DNA of 64,000 nucleotides, taken from contig NZ_RBZO01000017.1 in NCBI RefSeq assembly GCF_003628445.1, positions 1 through 64,000 on the forward strand, given 5' to 3'. Of the stretch, positions 27,206-36,625 are shown piece after piece. Source of the DNA: Oceanobacillus bengalensis. GTDB lineage: Bacteria; Bacillota; Bacilli; Bacillales; Amphibacillaceae. The position numbers and the translations under genes were made by a program. The stretch's first letter is position 1. The number at the start of each line of letters is the position of its first letter. The notes under the pieces were generated by a model, which worked only from the letters and a program-made list of their open reading frames with translations, made no database searches and was not told the origin of the DNA.

Positions 27206-27784
27206 ATGGAAGGTAATAAGGAAATAAACGAGAAAGCATATACTACAAGTGAGATTGCAGCGATGTTGGATATGGGGGTAACGACAGTAAGAAAGTATGC
27301 ACAACATCTTGAGAAGGCTGGATACGAGTTTTTTAAAACAAAGCATAATGCTAGATTGTTTGTTGAACAGGATATTACTGCATTAACATATATGAAAGAC
27401 TTACGCAATAAAACCAATATTACTGTAGACCAAGTTACTAAGGTTGTTATTGATAAGATTGGAATAAGTAGTTCAGAACAAATATTGCCTGCCGATGCAA
27501 CTTCCTTACCAGTGTACCAAGAAAATGCAGGAAGGCATCAGAACAAGCACCACGAGGAACTTAAAGAACTTATCTATAGACAGAACAATTTAATAGAAGA
27601 ACTCATCCAAAGACTCGATAAACACCAAGAGTCGATAAACGAAAGGTTAAATGAACGTGATAAATCATTGATGCGAACGATCAATGAACGATTAGAAGCA
27701 CAGAAACAAATTGCAGCAACACTTGAAGATAATAAAGAGAAGGAGCAAAGAACTGTCTTTCAGAAGCTTTTTAAAAAAGTATAA
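27206..27784 (+). CDS. MerR-type HTH protein with coiled-coil tail (DUF3967/RacA-like)
   Basis: 192 residues. N-terminal winged HTH of MerR type (about 10-75: TTSEIAAMLDMGVTTVRKYA, then the wing FVEQDITALTYMKDL). A linker is followed by a charged helical region (about 110-175) with repeated RLNERDK/RTINERLE words, i.e. a coiled coil, and a basic C-terminus LFKKV. This layout resembles DUF3967 proteins and the chromosome-anchoring protein RacA more than metabolite-sensing MerR regulators. The ligand domain of classical MerR is absent. AAGGAGGGAG gives the start at 27206. Confidence 0.8.
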   Translation: MEGNKEINEKAYTTSEIAAMLDMGVTTVRKYAQHLEKAGYEFFKTKHNARLFVEQDITALTYMKDLRNKTNITVDQVTKVVIDKIGISSSEQILPADATSLPVYQENAGRHQNKHHEELKELIYRQNNLIEELIQRLDKHQESINERLNERDKSLMRTINERLEAQKQIAATLEDNKEKEQRTVFQKLFKKV

Positions 27785-27785
27785 G

Positions 27786-27975
27786 AGGTTGTTCAAAAAG
27801 TCCGGTGAAAGTGACACATCGAGCAAGGGGAAATTCTGTCATGCGACGAACGTCGAAGTCACCACCTCAAGCGTGAGCACGTCGGCTGGCTATTCCGCTA
27901 CTCAAGCTTTCATTGCATACATTCAACCCGTTAGATCTACGCCACCTTGAACTTCTCTGTCCTTTTTATCCTCCT
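27786..27975 (+). repeat. MITE-like repeat with inverted TTCAAAAAG ends
   Basis: Left end GGTTGTTCAAAAAGTCCG (27787-27804); right end contains CCTTTTTATCC and CCTTTTGAAT, roughly the inverse. About 190 bp, GC-richer, no transposase. GATGTTCAAAAAGC at about 11141 resembles its left end. Confidence 0.45.
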
Positions 27976-28281
27976 TTTGAATACGAAGTAAAATGAAGGT
28001 CCACTTCATTCTCCCGATGCATATACGGTACGGACATTAGACAAAAGGGTGACATTCCATCGAGAATCTTTCATTTTTATTGTCAGGACCCATTATACTC
28101 ACGCACCGAAGGAAATTCTTTACATATATAGACAATTAATCATCAGATATAAACCAGTTATTGCTGTATAACGAAAAGGAAAAGAAAAGTATTTTAAATG
28201 ATGTTGTTCTCTAATGGATTCTTGCCTTTTCCGGAAATTTAGTTGTGCAATAATAAAGGAGAAATCAATTTTATTCATAGC

Positions 28282-28314
28282 AAAACCACCTATTCTAAAA
28301 AAACAGGTGGTTCT
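28282..28314 (-). terminator. Possible terminator of gapB
   Basis: Perfect 8-bp stem AACCACCT/AGGTGGTT with a T-rich loop, 14 bp after the gapB stop on the minus strand. The tail is T-poor, so efficiency is doubtful. Confidence 0.45.
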
Positions 28315-28327
28315 CCAGTTCTTTTTA

Positions 28328-29353
28328 TTAAACTTCAACAGATTCTTTTAAAGAACTTCCAACTAGCTTCGTAAGATCTATGACACGATTGGAATATCCC
28401 CATTCATTATCGTACCATGCTAGTACTTTAATCTTATTTCCATCCATAACCATCGTTGACAACCCATCAATAATTGATGAATAAGGTGTTGTTGTATAAT
28501 CAATGGATACTAACGGCTCCTCGCTATATTGAATAATCCCCTTAAGTTCATGCTCAGCTGCCAGCTTAAATGCGTCATTTACCTGATCCATTGTTACTGT
28601 TTTTTCCACATCTACTACAAGGTCAACCAGCGACACATTTGGAGTTGGAACACGTAATGCCATTCCATGTAATCTTCCTTTTAAGTGTGGTAACACTTCA
28701 CCTAATGCTTTGGCTGCACCTGTTGATGTCGGAATAATCGATTGGGTACATCCTCTTGCACGACGCAAGTCTTTATGTGGATTATCAAGATTCTTTTGGT
28801 CGTTTGTAAACGCATGTACTGTCGTCATTAATCCGTTTACAATTGAAAAGTTCTCATCTAATACTTTTACAACGGGTGCCAGACAGTTTGTTGTACAGGA
28901 TGCATTTGAGATCACATCATCAACTTCAGGCTGGTAGGTTCTATCATTTACACCCATTACAATTGTTTTATCAACCTGTTTACCTGGTGCTGTGATTACA
29001 ACTTTTTTTACGCCTGCCTGGATATGTAATCCAGCACTTTCTTTCGTTTTAAATTTACCTGTCGCTTCTATAACTACATCTATGTTAAGCTTTTTCCATG
29101 GTAATTTTTCTGGTTCTCTTGCATTTACAATTTCTATAAATTTCCCATTCACTTTTAATCCATTATGAAATGGTTCCACTTCACCATTAAAAATCCCATG
29201 AACACTATCATATTTTATTAAATGAGCGAGGGTTTCTGATGGATAGCTTGCATTAATTGCAACAACTTCAATCGCATCATCTACAATTGCTTGACGAAAA
29301 ACCATTCGTCCAATTCTCCCAAAACCATTAATAGAAATACGTGTTTTAACCAT
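28328..29353 (-). CDS. gapB: GapB, gluconeogenic glyceraldehyde-3-phosphate dehydrogenase
   Basis: 341 residues. NAD(P)-binding Rossmann start INGFGRIGRMVFRQ (8-21), active-site SNASCTTNCLAP with the catalytic cysteine near 154, and the sulphate/phosphate site STGAAKALGEVLP. The residues of the coenzyme pocket and position next to coaE identify it as GapB, the NADP-preferring enzyme used in gluconeogenesis, not GapA (which sits with pgk). In B. subtilis it is repressed by CcpN on glucose. GAGAGG precedes the ATG. speD, its downstream partner in B. subtilis, is missing. Confidence 0.93.
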   Translation of the reverse strand: MVKTRISINGFGRIGRMVFRQAIVDDAIEVVAINASYPSETLAHLIKYDSVHGIFNGEVEPFHNGLKVNGKFIEIVNAREPEKLPWKKLNIDVVIEATGKFKTKESAGLHIQAGVKKVVITAPGKQVDKTIVMGVNDRTYQPEVDDVISNASCTTNCLAPVVKVLDENFSIVNGLMTTVHAFTNDQKNLDNPHKDLRRARGCTQSIIPTSTGAAKALGEVLPHLKGRLHGMALRVPTPNVSLVDLVVDVEKTVTMDQVNDAFKLAAEHELKGIIQYSEEPLVSIDYTTTPYSSIIDGLSTMVMDGNKIKVLAWYDNEWGYSNRVIDLTKLVGSSLKESVEV

Positions 29354-29580
29354 ACGATTCCCATTCCTCTCATATATGCTATACTTTAAATCCCCTTTAT
29401 ATTAAATAGTATAACACATTGAAAGCTAATTGTGATTCTTTTTTTATAAAATGGTGCATATTTTTTCCATTAAAATAAAAATTGATTTGCAAAATATTGT
29501 TCCCCATTAGAGGAATAGAATTTTCCTTATTTCATATTTGATATAAAATGAGCAGTAACTTGAGATAATGCTCTTCCTAA

Positions 29581-29698
29581 CGTTCCGGCAATACACTTCG
29601 CTTTCCGTGGGCGGCTGGTGAGCCTACTTCGTGCTAACGCACTACGTAGTCTCACCTAGGCCTGTCCTCCCACAGGAGTCTACGTGTATTGCCTCCAC
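29581..29698 (-). repeat. Structured intergenic repeat, copy 5 (subtype B)
   Basis: Arms GGCAATACAC (29587-29596) and GTGTATTGCC (29684-29693) are perfectly complementary and differ from the arms of copies 3 and 7, while the core is nearly the same. Confidence 0.85.
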
Positions 29699-29745
29699 TG
29701 AGTTTGTGCTATTCAACGTTCTAACGTGATTACTGTTAACATAAT

Positions 29746-29890
29746 TGTTGATTGGAGCGGAGGGCAGCCAGTCGACTCCTGCGGGAAAAGCACGTGTCTG
29801 AAGACTCCAGAAGAAGCGCTCTTTGCTTCTTTGGAGGCTGAGGCCGTGCCCGCGGAAAGCGTACTGGCTGCCCGGAGCGGAAATCAACAA
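29746..29890 (+). repeat. Structured intergenic repeat, copy 6 (subtype A)
   Basis: The most complete copy. Outer stem TTGTTGATT/AATCAACAA (29746-29754 with 29882-29890), an internal loop with GGAGCGGA on both sides, inner arms GGGCAGCCAGT/ACTGGCTGCCC (29762-29772 with 29863-29873) and a central AGAAGC/GCTTCT hairpin. Confidence 0.9.
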
Positions 29891-29950
29891 AGCACTTACG
29901 TCGCATTTTATATCAACAACGAACAAACATTACAATAAAATCCTCAAATA

Positions 29951-29984
29951 AAAACAGGACTACTTTAGTAAGTAATCCTGTTTA
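29951..29984 (-). terminator. Terminator of the polA-mutM-coaE transcript
   Basis: AAACAGGACTACT (29952-29964) pairs with AGTAATCCTGTTT (29971-29983), one wobble, T-run on the minus strand. Confidence 0.85.
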
Positions 29985-30005
29985 AAAGTTAGTATAAGCA
30001 ATCCT

Positions 30006-30605
30006 CTAAAGCACGTTCCACGCTTTTAGAATCTTCTCTAATTGCTCATAAGATTCCTGTTTAGTGCCATTATTGTTAATCACTGCGTCAGCAAGTTCTG
30101 CTTTTCCCTTAACGGATAGCTGTGAATTAATTCGTTGTTTGGCCTCTTCTACTGTAAACCCATCACGATCTATTAACCGCTTAAGCTGCACTGTTTCATC
30201 AACAGAAACAACAATTATTTTATCAACAAAATGTGTTAATTTACTTTCAAATAATAATGGGATATCGAGTACTACACATTTTTCACCATTATTAATGAAG
30301 GCATCTCTTCTTTCCAACATTCTTTTTCTGACGGCTGGATGTGTGATTGCATTCAATTTTTCCAATTTCTCTTTATTTGCAAAAACAATAGAACCTAATT
30401 TCTTACGGTCTAGCGTTTTGTCCTCTCGTAAAATTTCATCGCCAAACTCTTCTACAATTTGCGTGTAGGCAGCTTCACCAGGATAAACGACTTCTCTTGC
30501 TACCTTGTCCGCATCAACAACAGGTATGTTAAAATCATCAAACATCAACGAAACAGTGCTTTTTCCACTTGCTATACTCCCAGTCAATCCAATGATTAAA
30601 GCCAT
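30006..30605 (-). CDS. coaE: CoaE, dephospho-CoA kinase
   Basis: 199 residues. Last step of coenzyme A synthesis: phosphorylates the 3'-OH of dephospho-CoA. P-loop GLTGSIASGKST (about 6-17), then DADKVAREVV (about 32) and the LLFESKL segment are typical. Most orthologues read GLTGGIASGKS; here the second Gly is Ser. The start at 30605 has AAGAGGTG six bases upstream; a GTG three codons earlier overlaps that SD. Five bases separate it from mutM. Confidence 0.95.
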   Translation of the reverse strand: MALIIGLTGSIASGKSTVSLMFDDFNIPVVDADKVAREVVYPGEAAYTQIVEEFGDEILREDKTLDRKKLGSIVFANKEKLEKLNAITHPAVRKRMLERRDAFINNGEKCVVLDIPLLFESKLTHFVDKIIVVSVDETVQLKRLIDRDGFTVEEAKQRINSQLSVKGKAELADAVINNNGTKQESYEQLEKILKAWNVL

Positions 30606-30610
30606 TTTGT

Positions 30611-31444
30611 TCACCTCTTATTCCCCTGACATATTGGACAAACATGCGTTCCTCGACCCGCTACTTTCATTTTTATTATAGGGCTACCACATTGTGTGCA
30701 TGCCTTATTTTCCCTGCCATATACAAATAATTCTTGTTGAAACATGCCCATTTCACCTTGCGAGTTAACATAGGATCTAATGGTTGTTCCACCTTGCTTA
30801 ACAGCATCCCTCAGTGTGTGAATAGCTTGTTCCTGGACTTTTTCAACTTCTTTTTTCGTTAATTTGTTTGCTTGTTTTGTTGGGTGAACACCCGCTTTAA
30901 AAAGCGTTTCATCCACATATATATTCCCTAAACCAGTTACAACCGTTTGATCAAGTAATACAGCTTTAATTGTTCGTTCTGTTTTCTTAAATTTGCTATA
31001 CAAGTAATCGAGAGTAAACGCCTCATCAAAAGGTTCTGGACCTAATTTATTTAATGGAGGATACTTCATTTCTTCTCCAATAGAATAAACATGCATCGTC
31101 CCAAACTTTCGAACATCGTTATAGCGTAACTCCATCTCGTCGGTAAAGGAAAATATAACATGTGTATGCTTAGGAACAGATTCAACCCCCTCAACAACAC
31201 GATACTTCCCTTCCATACGTAGGTGGGAAATTAATACGTAATCATCCAAGTAAAATAGTAAGAATTTCCCTCTCCTCCCAATGTCCCGAATACTTTGTCC
31301 TTTCAGTATTTGTTTAAAGTGTTCGACATCATCAGGCTCTTTGATTATTTTTGGCCAGTAAACGTTAACTTCTTTAATTGTCTTTCCTTTAACAAGTGGA
31401 AGCAATGTCTTTCGTATCGTTTCAACCTCTGGTAATTCTGGCAT
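30611..31444 (-). CDS. mutM: MutM, formamidopyrimidine-DNA glycosylase
   Basis: 277 residues. Removes 8-oxoguanine and FaPy lesions. The catalytic N-terminal proline follows the initiator Met (MPELPEVET), the catalytic lysine is in MEGKYR, the H2TH region holds GLGNIYVDETLF (about 168), and the zinc finger CTQCGSPI...HVCPICQ closes the protein. The start at 31444 is fixed by the obligatory PELPE terminus and by AAGGAG upstream. It is 13 bp downstream of polA. Confidence 0.97.
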   Translation of the reverse strand: MPELPEVETIRKTLLPLVKGKTIKEVNVYWPKIIKEPDDVEHFKQILKGQSIRDIGRRGKFLLFYLDDYVLISHLRMEGKYRVVEGVESVPKHTHVIFSFTDEMELRYNDVRKFGTMHVYSIGEEMKYPPLNKLGPEPFDEAFTLDYLYSKFKKTERTIKAVLLDQTVVTGLGNIYVDETLFKAGVHPTKQANKLTKKEVEKVQEQAIHTLRDAVKQGGTTIRSYVNSQGEMGMFQQELFVYGRENKACTQCGSPIIKMKVAGRGTHVCPICQGNKR

Positions 31445-31457
31445 TTGTTCTTTCTCC

Positions 31458-34094
31458 TTATTTAGCGTCAAACCAGCTTTCACCGTAGTTATATTCAACC
31501 TTTAAAGGAACAATTAATTCAACGGTGTTTTCCATCATAGCTGGTACAATTTCTTTTAGCTTTTCAATTTCATCTTTAGGTGCTTCGAGAATTAATTCAT
31601 CATGTACTTGTAAAAGTATTCGTGCTTGCATATTTTCCTCTTTTAACTTTATATCCAAATCTATCATTGCCTTTTTAATGATATCGGCAGCTGTTCCCTG
31701 AATTGGGGTATTCATAGCCGTACGCTCCGCAAAGCTTCTCAAATTAAAATTTCGATTCGTGATATCTGGTAAGTAACGTCTTCGATTCATTAATGTTGTC
31801 ACATACCCATTTTGCTTTGCTTCTTGTACAATTTCTTCCATATAGGTCTTCACACCATCATAAATATCAAAGTAGCGATCAATAAATTGCTTCGCCTCTT
31901 TACGAGTTATGCCAATATTTTGCGACAGTCCATAATCACTGATTCCATAGACAATCCCGAAGTTAACTGCTTTGGCTTGGCGACGCATATTATCTGTAAC
32001 TTCCTCTTCTTTCTCTACATGAAACACATTCATCGCTGTTTGTGTATGAATATCCTGACCAGAACGGAATGCCTCAATCAATTTTTCATCCTTTGCAATG
32101 TGTGCTAATACACGGAGTTCAATTTGGGAATAATCAGCAGCAAACATAATCCAATCCTTCTCTGATGGAACAAAAGCTTTACGAATTGCTCGACCTTCTT
32201 CAATGCGAATAGGAATATTTTGCAGATTAGGATCAACCGAACTTAATCTCCCTGTTTGTGTTAATGCTTGATTATACCTTGTGTGTACTTTCTGTGTATC
32301 CTTATGAATAACTTTTAGTAAACCAACAATATAAGTTGACTGCAATTTTCCTAGCTGTCTATATAATAGTAGCTTTGAAATGATTTCATGCTCGTCTTTT
32401 AACTGCTCAAGCACATCTGCAGCTGTTGAATATCCTGTTTTTGTTTTCTTAATAACCGGAAGCTCTAATTTTTCAAATAAAATTGGTCCCAATTGTTTTG
32501 GTGAATTTATATTAAAAGTTTCACCAGCTAGTTCATATATTTCATTTTCTAAACGGGAAAGCCGTTCTTTTAAATCATTGCCCATTTGCTCGAGTCTTTC
32601 TTTATTTACTACTACACCTTGATGCTCCATTTCACCCAAGATTAGGGCAAGCGGCATTTCTAATTCTTTTAACAAAACATATTGCTCATTTTCTTTAAGT
32701 TTTTCTATCATTTCATCCATCGTTTCATGAAGAAAATTAGTCTTTCGAATAATATGTTCTTCCAGTTCAGACTTATCAGGAGCCTTTCGTTTTGCTCCTT
32801 TTCCGTATACATCCTCATCTGATAATACATCTCTTTTTCCCATTTGCTTAGCAATCACGGGAATATCATGACTATTTTCGGAAGGATTCAATAAATAGGA
32901 AGCTAGTAACATATCGAATGTTATGCCCTTCATATGTATACCAGACCTCAGCAAAGCGACTAATGTCTTTTTCGCATCAAAGACTGCTTTGTACTGAGCA
33001 GGATTTTCAGCCCATTCTTTAAAAACTGCTGATTCCGAAGCAATATCGAGTGGGATTAAAAATCTGCCCTTCTCATTTACGAGGCCGAGTCCTAAGATGT
33101 CCTCTGCATGGTAATTATCACCAAGCATTTCAACAACGAAACTATCATTTCCAGTAAACATCTCTGCTTTCACTTCATCTACTAACGTATATTCTATTTC
33201 CGCAAGCTCTAATGTTTCTTCCTCTACCGTTATACCTTCAAGTTTATTTAGAAGGGATGCGAAGCCTAGTTCTTTAAATACCTGAGCTACCTTTTCGGAT
33301 TCGTATCCCACGTAGCTCACATCTTCTACCTTCACTTCAATAGGTGAGCTCCGATTAATCGTTGCAAGCTCTTTACTCATAAACGCATCATCTTTATGGG
33401 CAATTAATTTTTCTTTCATTTTCTTGCCACTAACTTCTTCAACGTGCGCATACATATTTTCTAAGGTTTCATACTGCTTGAGTAGTTTTGTTGCTGTTTT
33501 TTCACCGACTCCAGGAACACCTGGAATATTATCTGATTTATCACCCATCAAAGCTTTCAAATCAATGATCTGTTCAGGAGTTATTTCCATTTTTTCTTTT
33601 AGATAGGTAGGGGTATATTTTTCAACCTCACTAATTCCCTTACGCGTGACACTAACCGTTACATTGTCTGATACAAGCTGAAGCATATCCTTATCTCCTG
33701 AAATTACGGTCACCTCAACCCCCTCTTCATTACCTTCTTTAGAGAGTGTTCCGATAATATCATCTGCTTCATATTGCTCCAATTGGTAATGCTTAATGTC
33801 AAATGCATCCAGTAACTCTTTTAATACAGGAAATTGCTCTGACAACTCTGGTGGCGTTTTTTGTCTCCCACCCTTATATTCCTTAAATGTCTTATGGCGA
33901 AAGGTAGTTTTCCCTGCATCAAACGCTACAAGCAAATGGGTTGGTTTTTCCTCTTCAAGGATGCGAAGAAGCATTGTTGTAAAGCCATATACTGCATTTG
34001 TATAAACCCCTTTGTCATTATTGAGTAATGGCAGGGCGAAAAACGCGCGATAAATAATGCTATTTCCATCAATTAAAACTAATTTATTCGACAT
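31458..34094 (-). CDS. polA: PolA, DNA polymerase I
   Basis: 878 residues. N-terminal 5' nuclease (about 1-290, LVLIDGNSIIYRAFFALP, SGDKDMLQLV), a central 3'-5' exonuclease-like domain lacking the DxE metal triad (as in other Bacillus PolA, so proofreading is probably absent), and the polymerase domain with motif A AADYSQIELRVLAHIA (about 654), motif B RRQAKAVNFGIVYG (about 705) and motif C LQVHDEL (about 829). Fills gaps in repair and Okazaki processing. The start at 34094 has GGAGG. Confidence 0.97.
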   Translation of the reverse strand: MSNKLVLIDGNSIIYRAFFALPLLNNDKGVYTNAVYGFTTMLLRILEEEKPTHLLVAFDAGKTTFRHKTFKEYKGGRQKTPPELSEQFPVLKELLDAFDIKHYQLEQYEADDIIGTLSKEGNEEGVEVTVISGDKDMLQLVSDNVTVSVTRKGISEVEKYTPTYLKEKMEITPEQIIDLKALMGDKSDNIPGVPGVGEKTATKLLKQYETLENMYAHVEEVSGKKMKEKLIAHKDDAFMSKELATINRSSPIEVKVEDVSYVGYESEKVAQVFKELGFASLLNKLEGITVEEETLELAEIEYTLVDEVKAEMFTGNDSFVVEMLGDNYHAEDILGLGLVNEKGRFLIPLDIASESAVFKEWAENPAQYKAVFDAKKTLVALLRSGIHMKGITFDMLLASYLLNPSENSHDIPVIAKQMGKRDVLSDEDVYGKGAKRKAPDKSELEEHIIRKTNFLHETMDEMIEKLKENEQYVLLKELEMPLALILGEMEHQGVVVNKERLEQMGNDLKERLSRLENEIYELAGETFNINSPKQLGPILFEKLELPVIKKTKTGYSTAADVLEQLKDEHEIISKLLLYRQLGKLQSTYIVGLLKVIHKDTQKVHTRYNQALTQTGRLSSVDPNLQNIPIRIEEGRAIRKAFVPSEKDWIMFAADYSQIELRVLAHIAKDEKLIEAFRSGQDIHTQTAMNVFHVEKEEEVTDNMRRQAKAVNFGIVYGISDYGLSQNIGITRKEAKQFIDRYFDIYDGVKTYMEEIVQEAKQNGYVTTLMNRRRYLPDITNRNFNLRSFAERTAMNTPIQGTAADIIKKAMIDLDIKLKEENMQARILLQVHDELILEAPKDEIEKLKEIVPAMMENTVELIVPLKVEYNYGESWFDAK

Positions 34095-34195
34095 AGGTTT
34101 GTCCTCCAATTCCAAATTACACTTACATCCATTTTATCACTCTCTTTGAATAAAGAGAAAAGATAAGGAACATTCTCCTAAATGGAGGATAGTCC

Positions 34196-35560
34196 TTATC
34201 TTGGTAAATAAACATGAACATTCGTTCCTTCGTTTACTTCACTATCAATTGTAATTTTCCCTTCATGAACCTCTACAATATGTTTAACAATGGCTAAACC
34301 AAGACCTGTACCACCAGTATTTCTACTACGAGCTTTATCCACTCGGTAAAATCGCTCAAAAATACGTGGAAGAGCCTTCTGTTCTATACCAATTCCTGTA
34401 TCAGAAACCTTTATGTGTACATAATCAGCCGTTGATGTAACAGTCAATGTTATCTTTCCATTTTCAGGTGTATAATGCATGGCATTGTCCAATAAATTTA
34501 TAAAGATTTGCTTAAGTTTCTCTTTATCTGCTTTCAATTCGAGCTTGTCTTCAATGGAAACGGTGAGATTTAATTTTTTCTTTCTTGCTTTCAGTAAAAA
34601 AGTAGGAACAATTTCATCAGCTAATTCTGATACATCAATTTTATTTAGTACGAGCTGAAAGTTTTCTTCTTCTAACCTGGACAACGTAAGTAAATCTTCT
34701 ATTAATAATTGCATTCTGTCGCTTTCTTTGTAAATTATTTTGAGAAATTCTTTCGCATTTTCCCTATCATTTATTCCATCCTCAAGAAGCGTTTCTGCAA
34801 ATCCTTTAATAGAGGTAATCGGTGTCCTTAATTCATGAGAAACATTCGCAACAAAATCTTTACGCATGATTTCAAGTTTCTTTAATTCTGTAATATCGTG
34901 AATTACGATAACTGCACCCTTTAAACGATCCTTCTCATTAAAAATAGGTACCCCTATAATTTCAAAATAGTGTTTTTCAATTCCGATATAATGCGAGAAT
35001 TCCGATTTTATATTTTTTTCATATAAGAATGTATTTTGCACTGTTTTATGAAATATTTCATGCTCTAATACGTCATAGTAGATGTATCCATTATATTCTT
35101 TCGAGGTTTTTCCAAACATCGTAATAAACTTTCGATTCACAAGGTGGATATAGCCTTTTTCATCAATTAAAACCAGTCCATTTTGCGTATTATCAATGAT
35201 GGTCGATAATTGTTCCGACTGTGCCTGTTCCTGAATTGATATTTCACGTAAATTTCTTGATAGCGTATTTATTTTATAACTCAATTTTCCAATATAGTCG
35301 TTAGTAGAATGATTAAAGCGTGCTTGATAATTCCCATTACCGATTTCATTAATTACTTCCGTAGCTTTCTTTACGGGTTTCATATAACTTGTATAGATAA
35401 ACTGCAGAATTACAAGGAAAAGAATAAGATCAAATAAAAGAACAGCAATTAATATGATAAAGTTCTCCACTATTGTAGATAATACGATTCCAGTGAACAG
35501 CATTAAGAAGGAAATGATATAAGTGAAGTTTATTAATGGCTTTTTGAACAAGTCCCTCAT
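34196..35560 (-). CDS. phoR: PhoR, phosphate-regulon sensor kinase without external domain
   Basis: 454 residues, about 125 shorter than B. subtilis PhoR. The two membrane helices (about 10-30 and 34-55) follow each other directly, so the extracytoplasmic PDC/PAS-like sensor domain is missing. Then HAMP (about 58-110), cytoplasmic PAS (about 112-215), HisKA with phospho-acceptor in SHELRTPITSIKGFAETLL (about 241-260) and HATPase_c (N box LLDNAMHYTPENGK, DTGIGI, GTGLGLAIV). It pairs with PhoP, whose stop codon region overlaps its start by four bases. Signals most likely enter through the cytoplasmic PAS domain. Confidence 0.93.
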   Translation of the reverse strand: MRDLFKKPLINFTYIISFLMLFTGIVLSTIVENFIILIAVLLFDLILFLVILQFIYTSYMKPVKKATEVINEIGNGNYQARFNHSTNDYIGKLSYKINTLSRNLREISIQEQAQSEQLSTIIDNTQNGLVLIDEKGYIHLVNRKFITMFGKTSKEYNGYIYYDVLEHEIFHKTVQNTFLYEKNIKSEFSHYIGIEKHYFEIIGVPIFNEKDRLKGAVIVIHDITELKKLEIMRKDFVANVSHELRTPITSIKGFAETLLEDGINDRENAKEFLKIIYKESDRMQLLIEDLLTLSRLEEENFQLVLNKIDVSELADEIVPTFLLKARKKKLNLTVSIEDKLELKADKEKLKQIFINLLDNAMHYTPENGKITLTVTSTADYVHIKVSDTGIGIEQKALPRIFERFYRVDKARSRNTGGTGLGLAIVKHIVEVHEGKITIDSEVNEGTNVHVYLPR

Positions 35561-36252
35561 TGAGAAGGTTCCTCCAATTTATACCCTAATCCTCTAACCG
35601 TTTTAATATAAATCGGCTTTTTAGAATTTGGTTCAATTTTTTCACGTAAATGGCTTATATGCACATCAACAATTCGTGTATCTCCAACAAAATCATAATC
35701 CCAAACACCACTTAGTAATTGATCCCTCGAAATCACTTTCCCTTTATTTAACGCAAGATAATTAAGTAATTCAAATTCTTTACGTGTAAACACAATTGTA
35801 TTTCCATTTAATTCAGCTTCATAGCGTTCTGGAAAAATCGTTATCTCTCCAATTCTAATTGATTGAAAATTGGTAGGAGTCGATTTCTGTGTTCTCCTAA
35901 GAATCGCCTTTATTCTTGCAATAACTTCTTTCGGACTAAATGGTTTTGTTAAATAGTCGTCCGCACCTAATTCTAAGCCAAGTACTTTATCAAATTCATC
36001 ATCTTTTGCTGTTAACATTAGAATTGGTGTTTCTATTTTATTCGTTCGTAAATGTTTGCAAACTTCCATTCCATCCATTTCAGGTAGCATTAAATCTAAA
36101 ACGATTAGATCATACTCATTTGCCTCACACTTTTTTACTGCTTCTAGCCCATCATAAGCAACATCCGTTTGATATCCTGCTTTTTCAATATTATAGTTCA
36201 ATAGAGTAACAATTGATTTTTCATCATCTACAATTAGTATCTTCTGAGCCAT
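35557..36252 (-). CDS. phoP: PhoP, phosphate-regulon response regulator
   Basis: 231 residues, OmpR family. Receiver domain (about 1-120) with phospho-acceptor D53 region LIVLDLMLPEMDG, the acidic pair in VDDEKSI, and K at LTKPFSP; C-terminal winged helix (about 130-231) ending RGLGYKLEEP. Activates phosphate-starvation genes. The start at 36252 (MAQKIL) follows GGGGGG; it overlaps phoR by ATGA. As in B. subtilis it lies downstream of mdh in the same orientation, here separated by a repeat pair. Confidence 0.96.
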   Translation of the reverse strand: MAQKILIVDDEKSIVTLLNYNIEKAGYQTDVAYDGLEAVKKCEANEYDLIVLDLMLPEMDGMEVCKHLRTNKIETPILMLTAKDDEFDKVLGLELGADDYLTKPFSPKEVIARIKAILRRTQKSTPTNFQSIRIGEITIFPERYEAELNGNTIVFTRKEFELLNYLALNKGKVISRDQLLSGVWDYDFVGDTRIVDVHISHLREKIEPNSKKPIYIKTVRGLGYKLEEPSQ

Positions 36253-36438
36253 ATAAATACCCCCCACATATAAATCACTTCTCTATATATTATTATCTTA
36301 TCATTGAATGAGTAGGAAAAGAAAAGAATCTACCATTTGTAAATGAAATTTTACACAAATTATAAATTTCTTTCGTATAGTTTGTTGGTATTGATGTAAA
36401 TAGTGGACTTATTTGATTCATTATTTTGTGAAGCACAT

Positions 36439-36556
36439 CGTTCCGGAAACACACTTCGCGCACCTTAAGGCGGCTGATGAGCCCCCTTCGTGCTGACGCA
36501 CCACGATGTCTCATCTAGGCCTCCCCTCCTGCAGGAGTCTACGTGTGTTTCCTCCA
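36439..36556 (-). repeat. Structured intergenic repeat, copy 7 (subtype B)
   Basis: Arms GGAAACACAC/GTGTGTTTCC (36445-36454 with 36543-36552). The inner helix is GATGAG/CTCATC, whereas copies 3 and 5 have GGTGAG/CTCACC: a compensatory change. Confidence 0.85.
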
Positions 36557-36625
36557 CTGAGTTTAAGTTACAAACCATTATCTCCTGCGATATGGAAAGT
36601 CAAAAAGCATTGTACTACCTCACTA

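Larger units (their letters stand above)
27785..28327. other. Gene-free region with a repeat element
   Basis: 543 bp. 27786-27975 is a mobile-looking repeat (next entry). The rest is AT-rich. A hairpin AACCACCT/AGGTGGTT (28284-28312) probably marks the gapB 3' end. No convincing gene. Confidence 0.6.
29354..30005. other. Gene-free region with a repeat pair
   Basis: 652 bp upstream of gapB and downstream of coaE. Contains structured repeats 5 and 6 and the coaE terminator. 29360-29575 is AT-rich and should hold the gapB promoter, though no clear boxes were picked. Frames of 70-94 codons here are repeat sequence. Confidence 0.7.

Noticed and set aside
28120-28278. Small minus-strand frame (52 codons) after gapB, with AGGTGGT before its ATG
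   Set aside because: The apparent SD is one arm of the 8-bp hairpin that likely ends gapB, and the peptide has no recognisable features.
29642-29938. 94- and 70-codon frames on opposite strands
   Set aside because: Both read through repeat copies 5 and 6.
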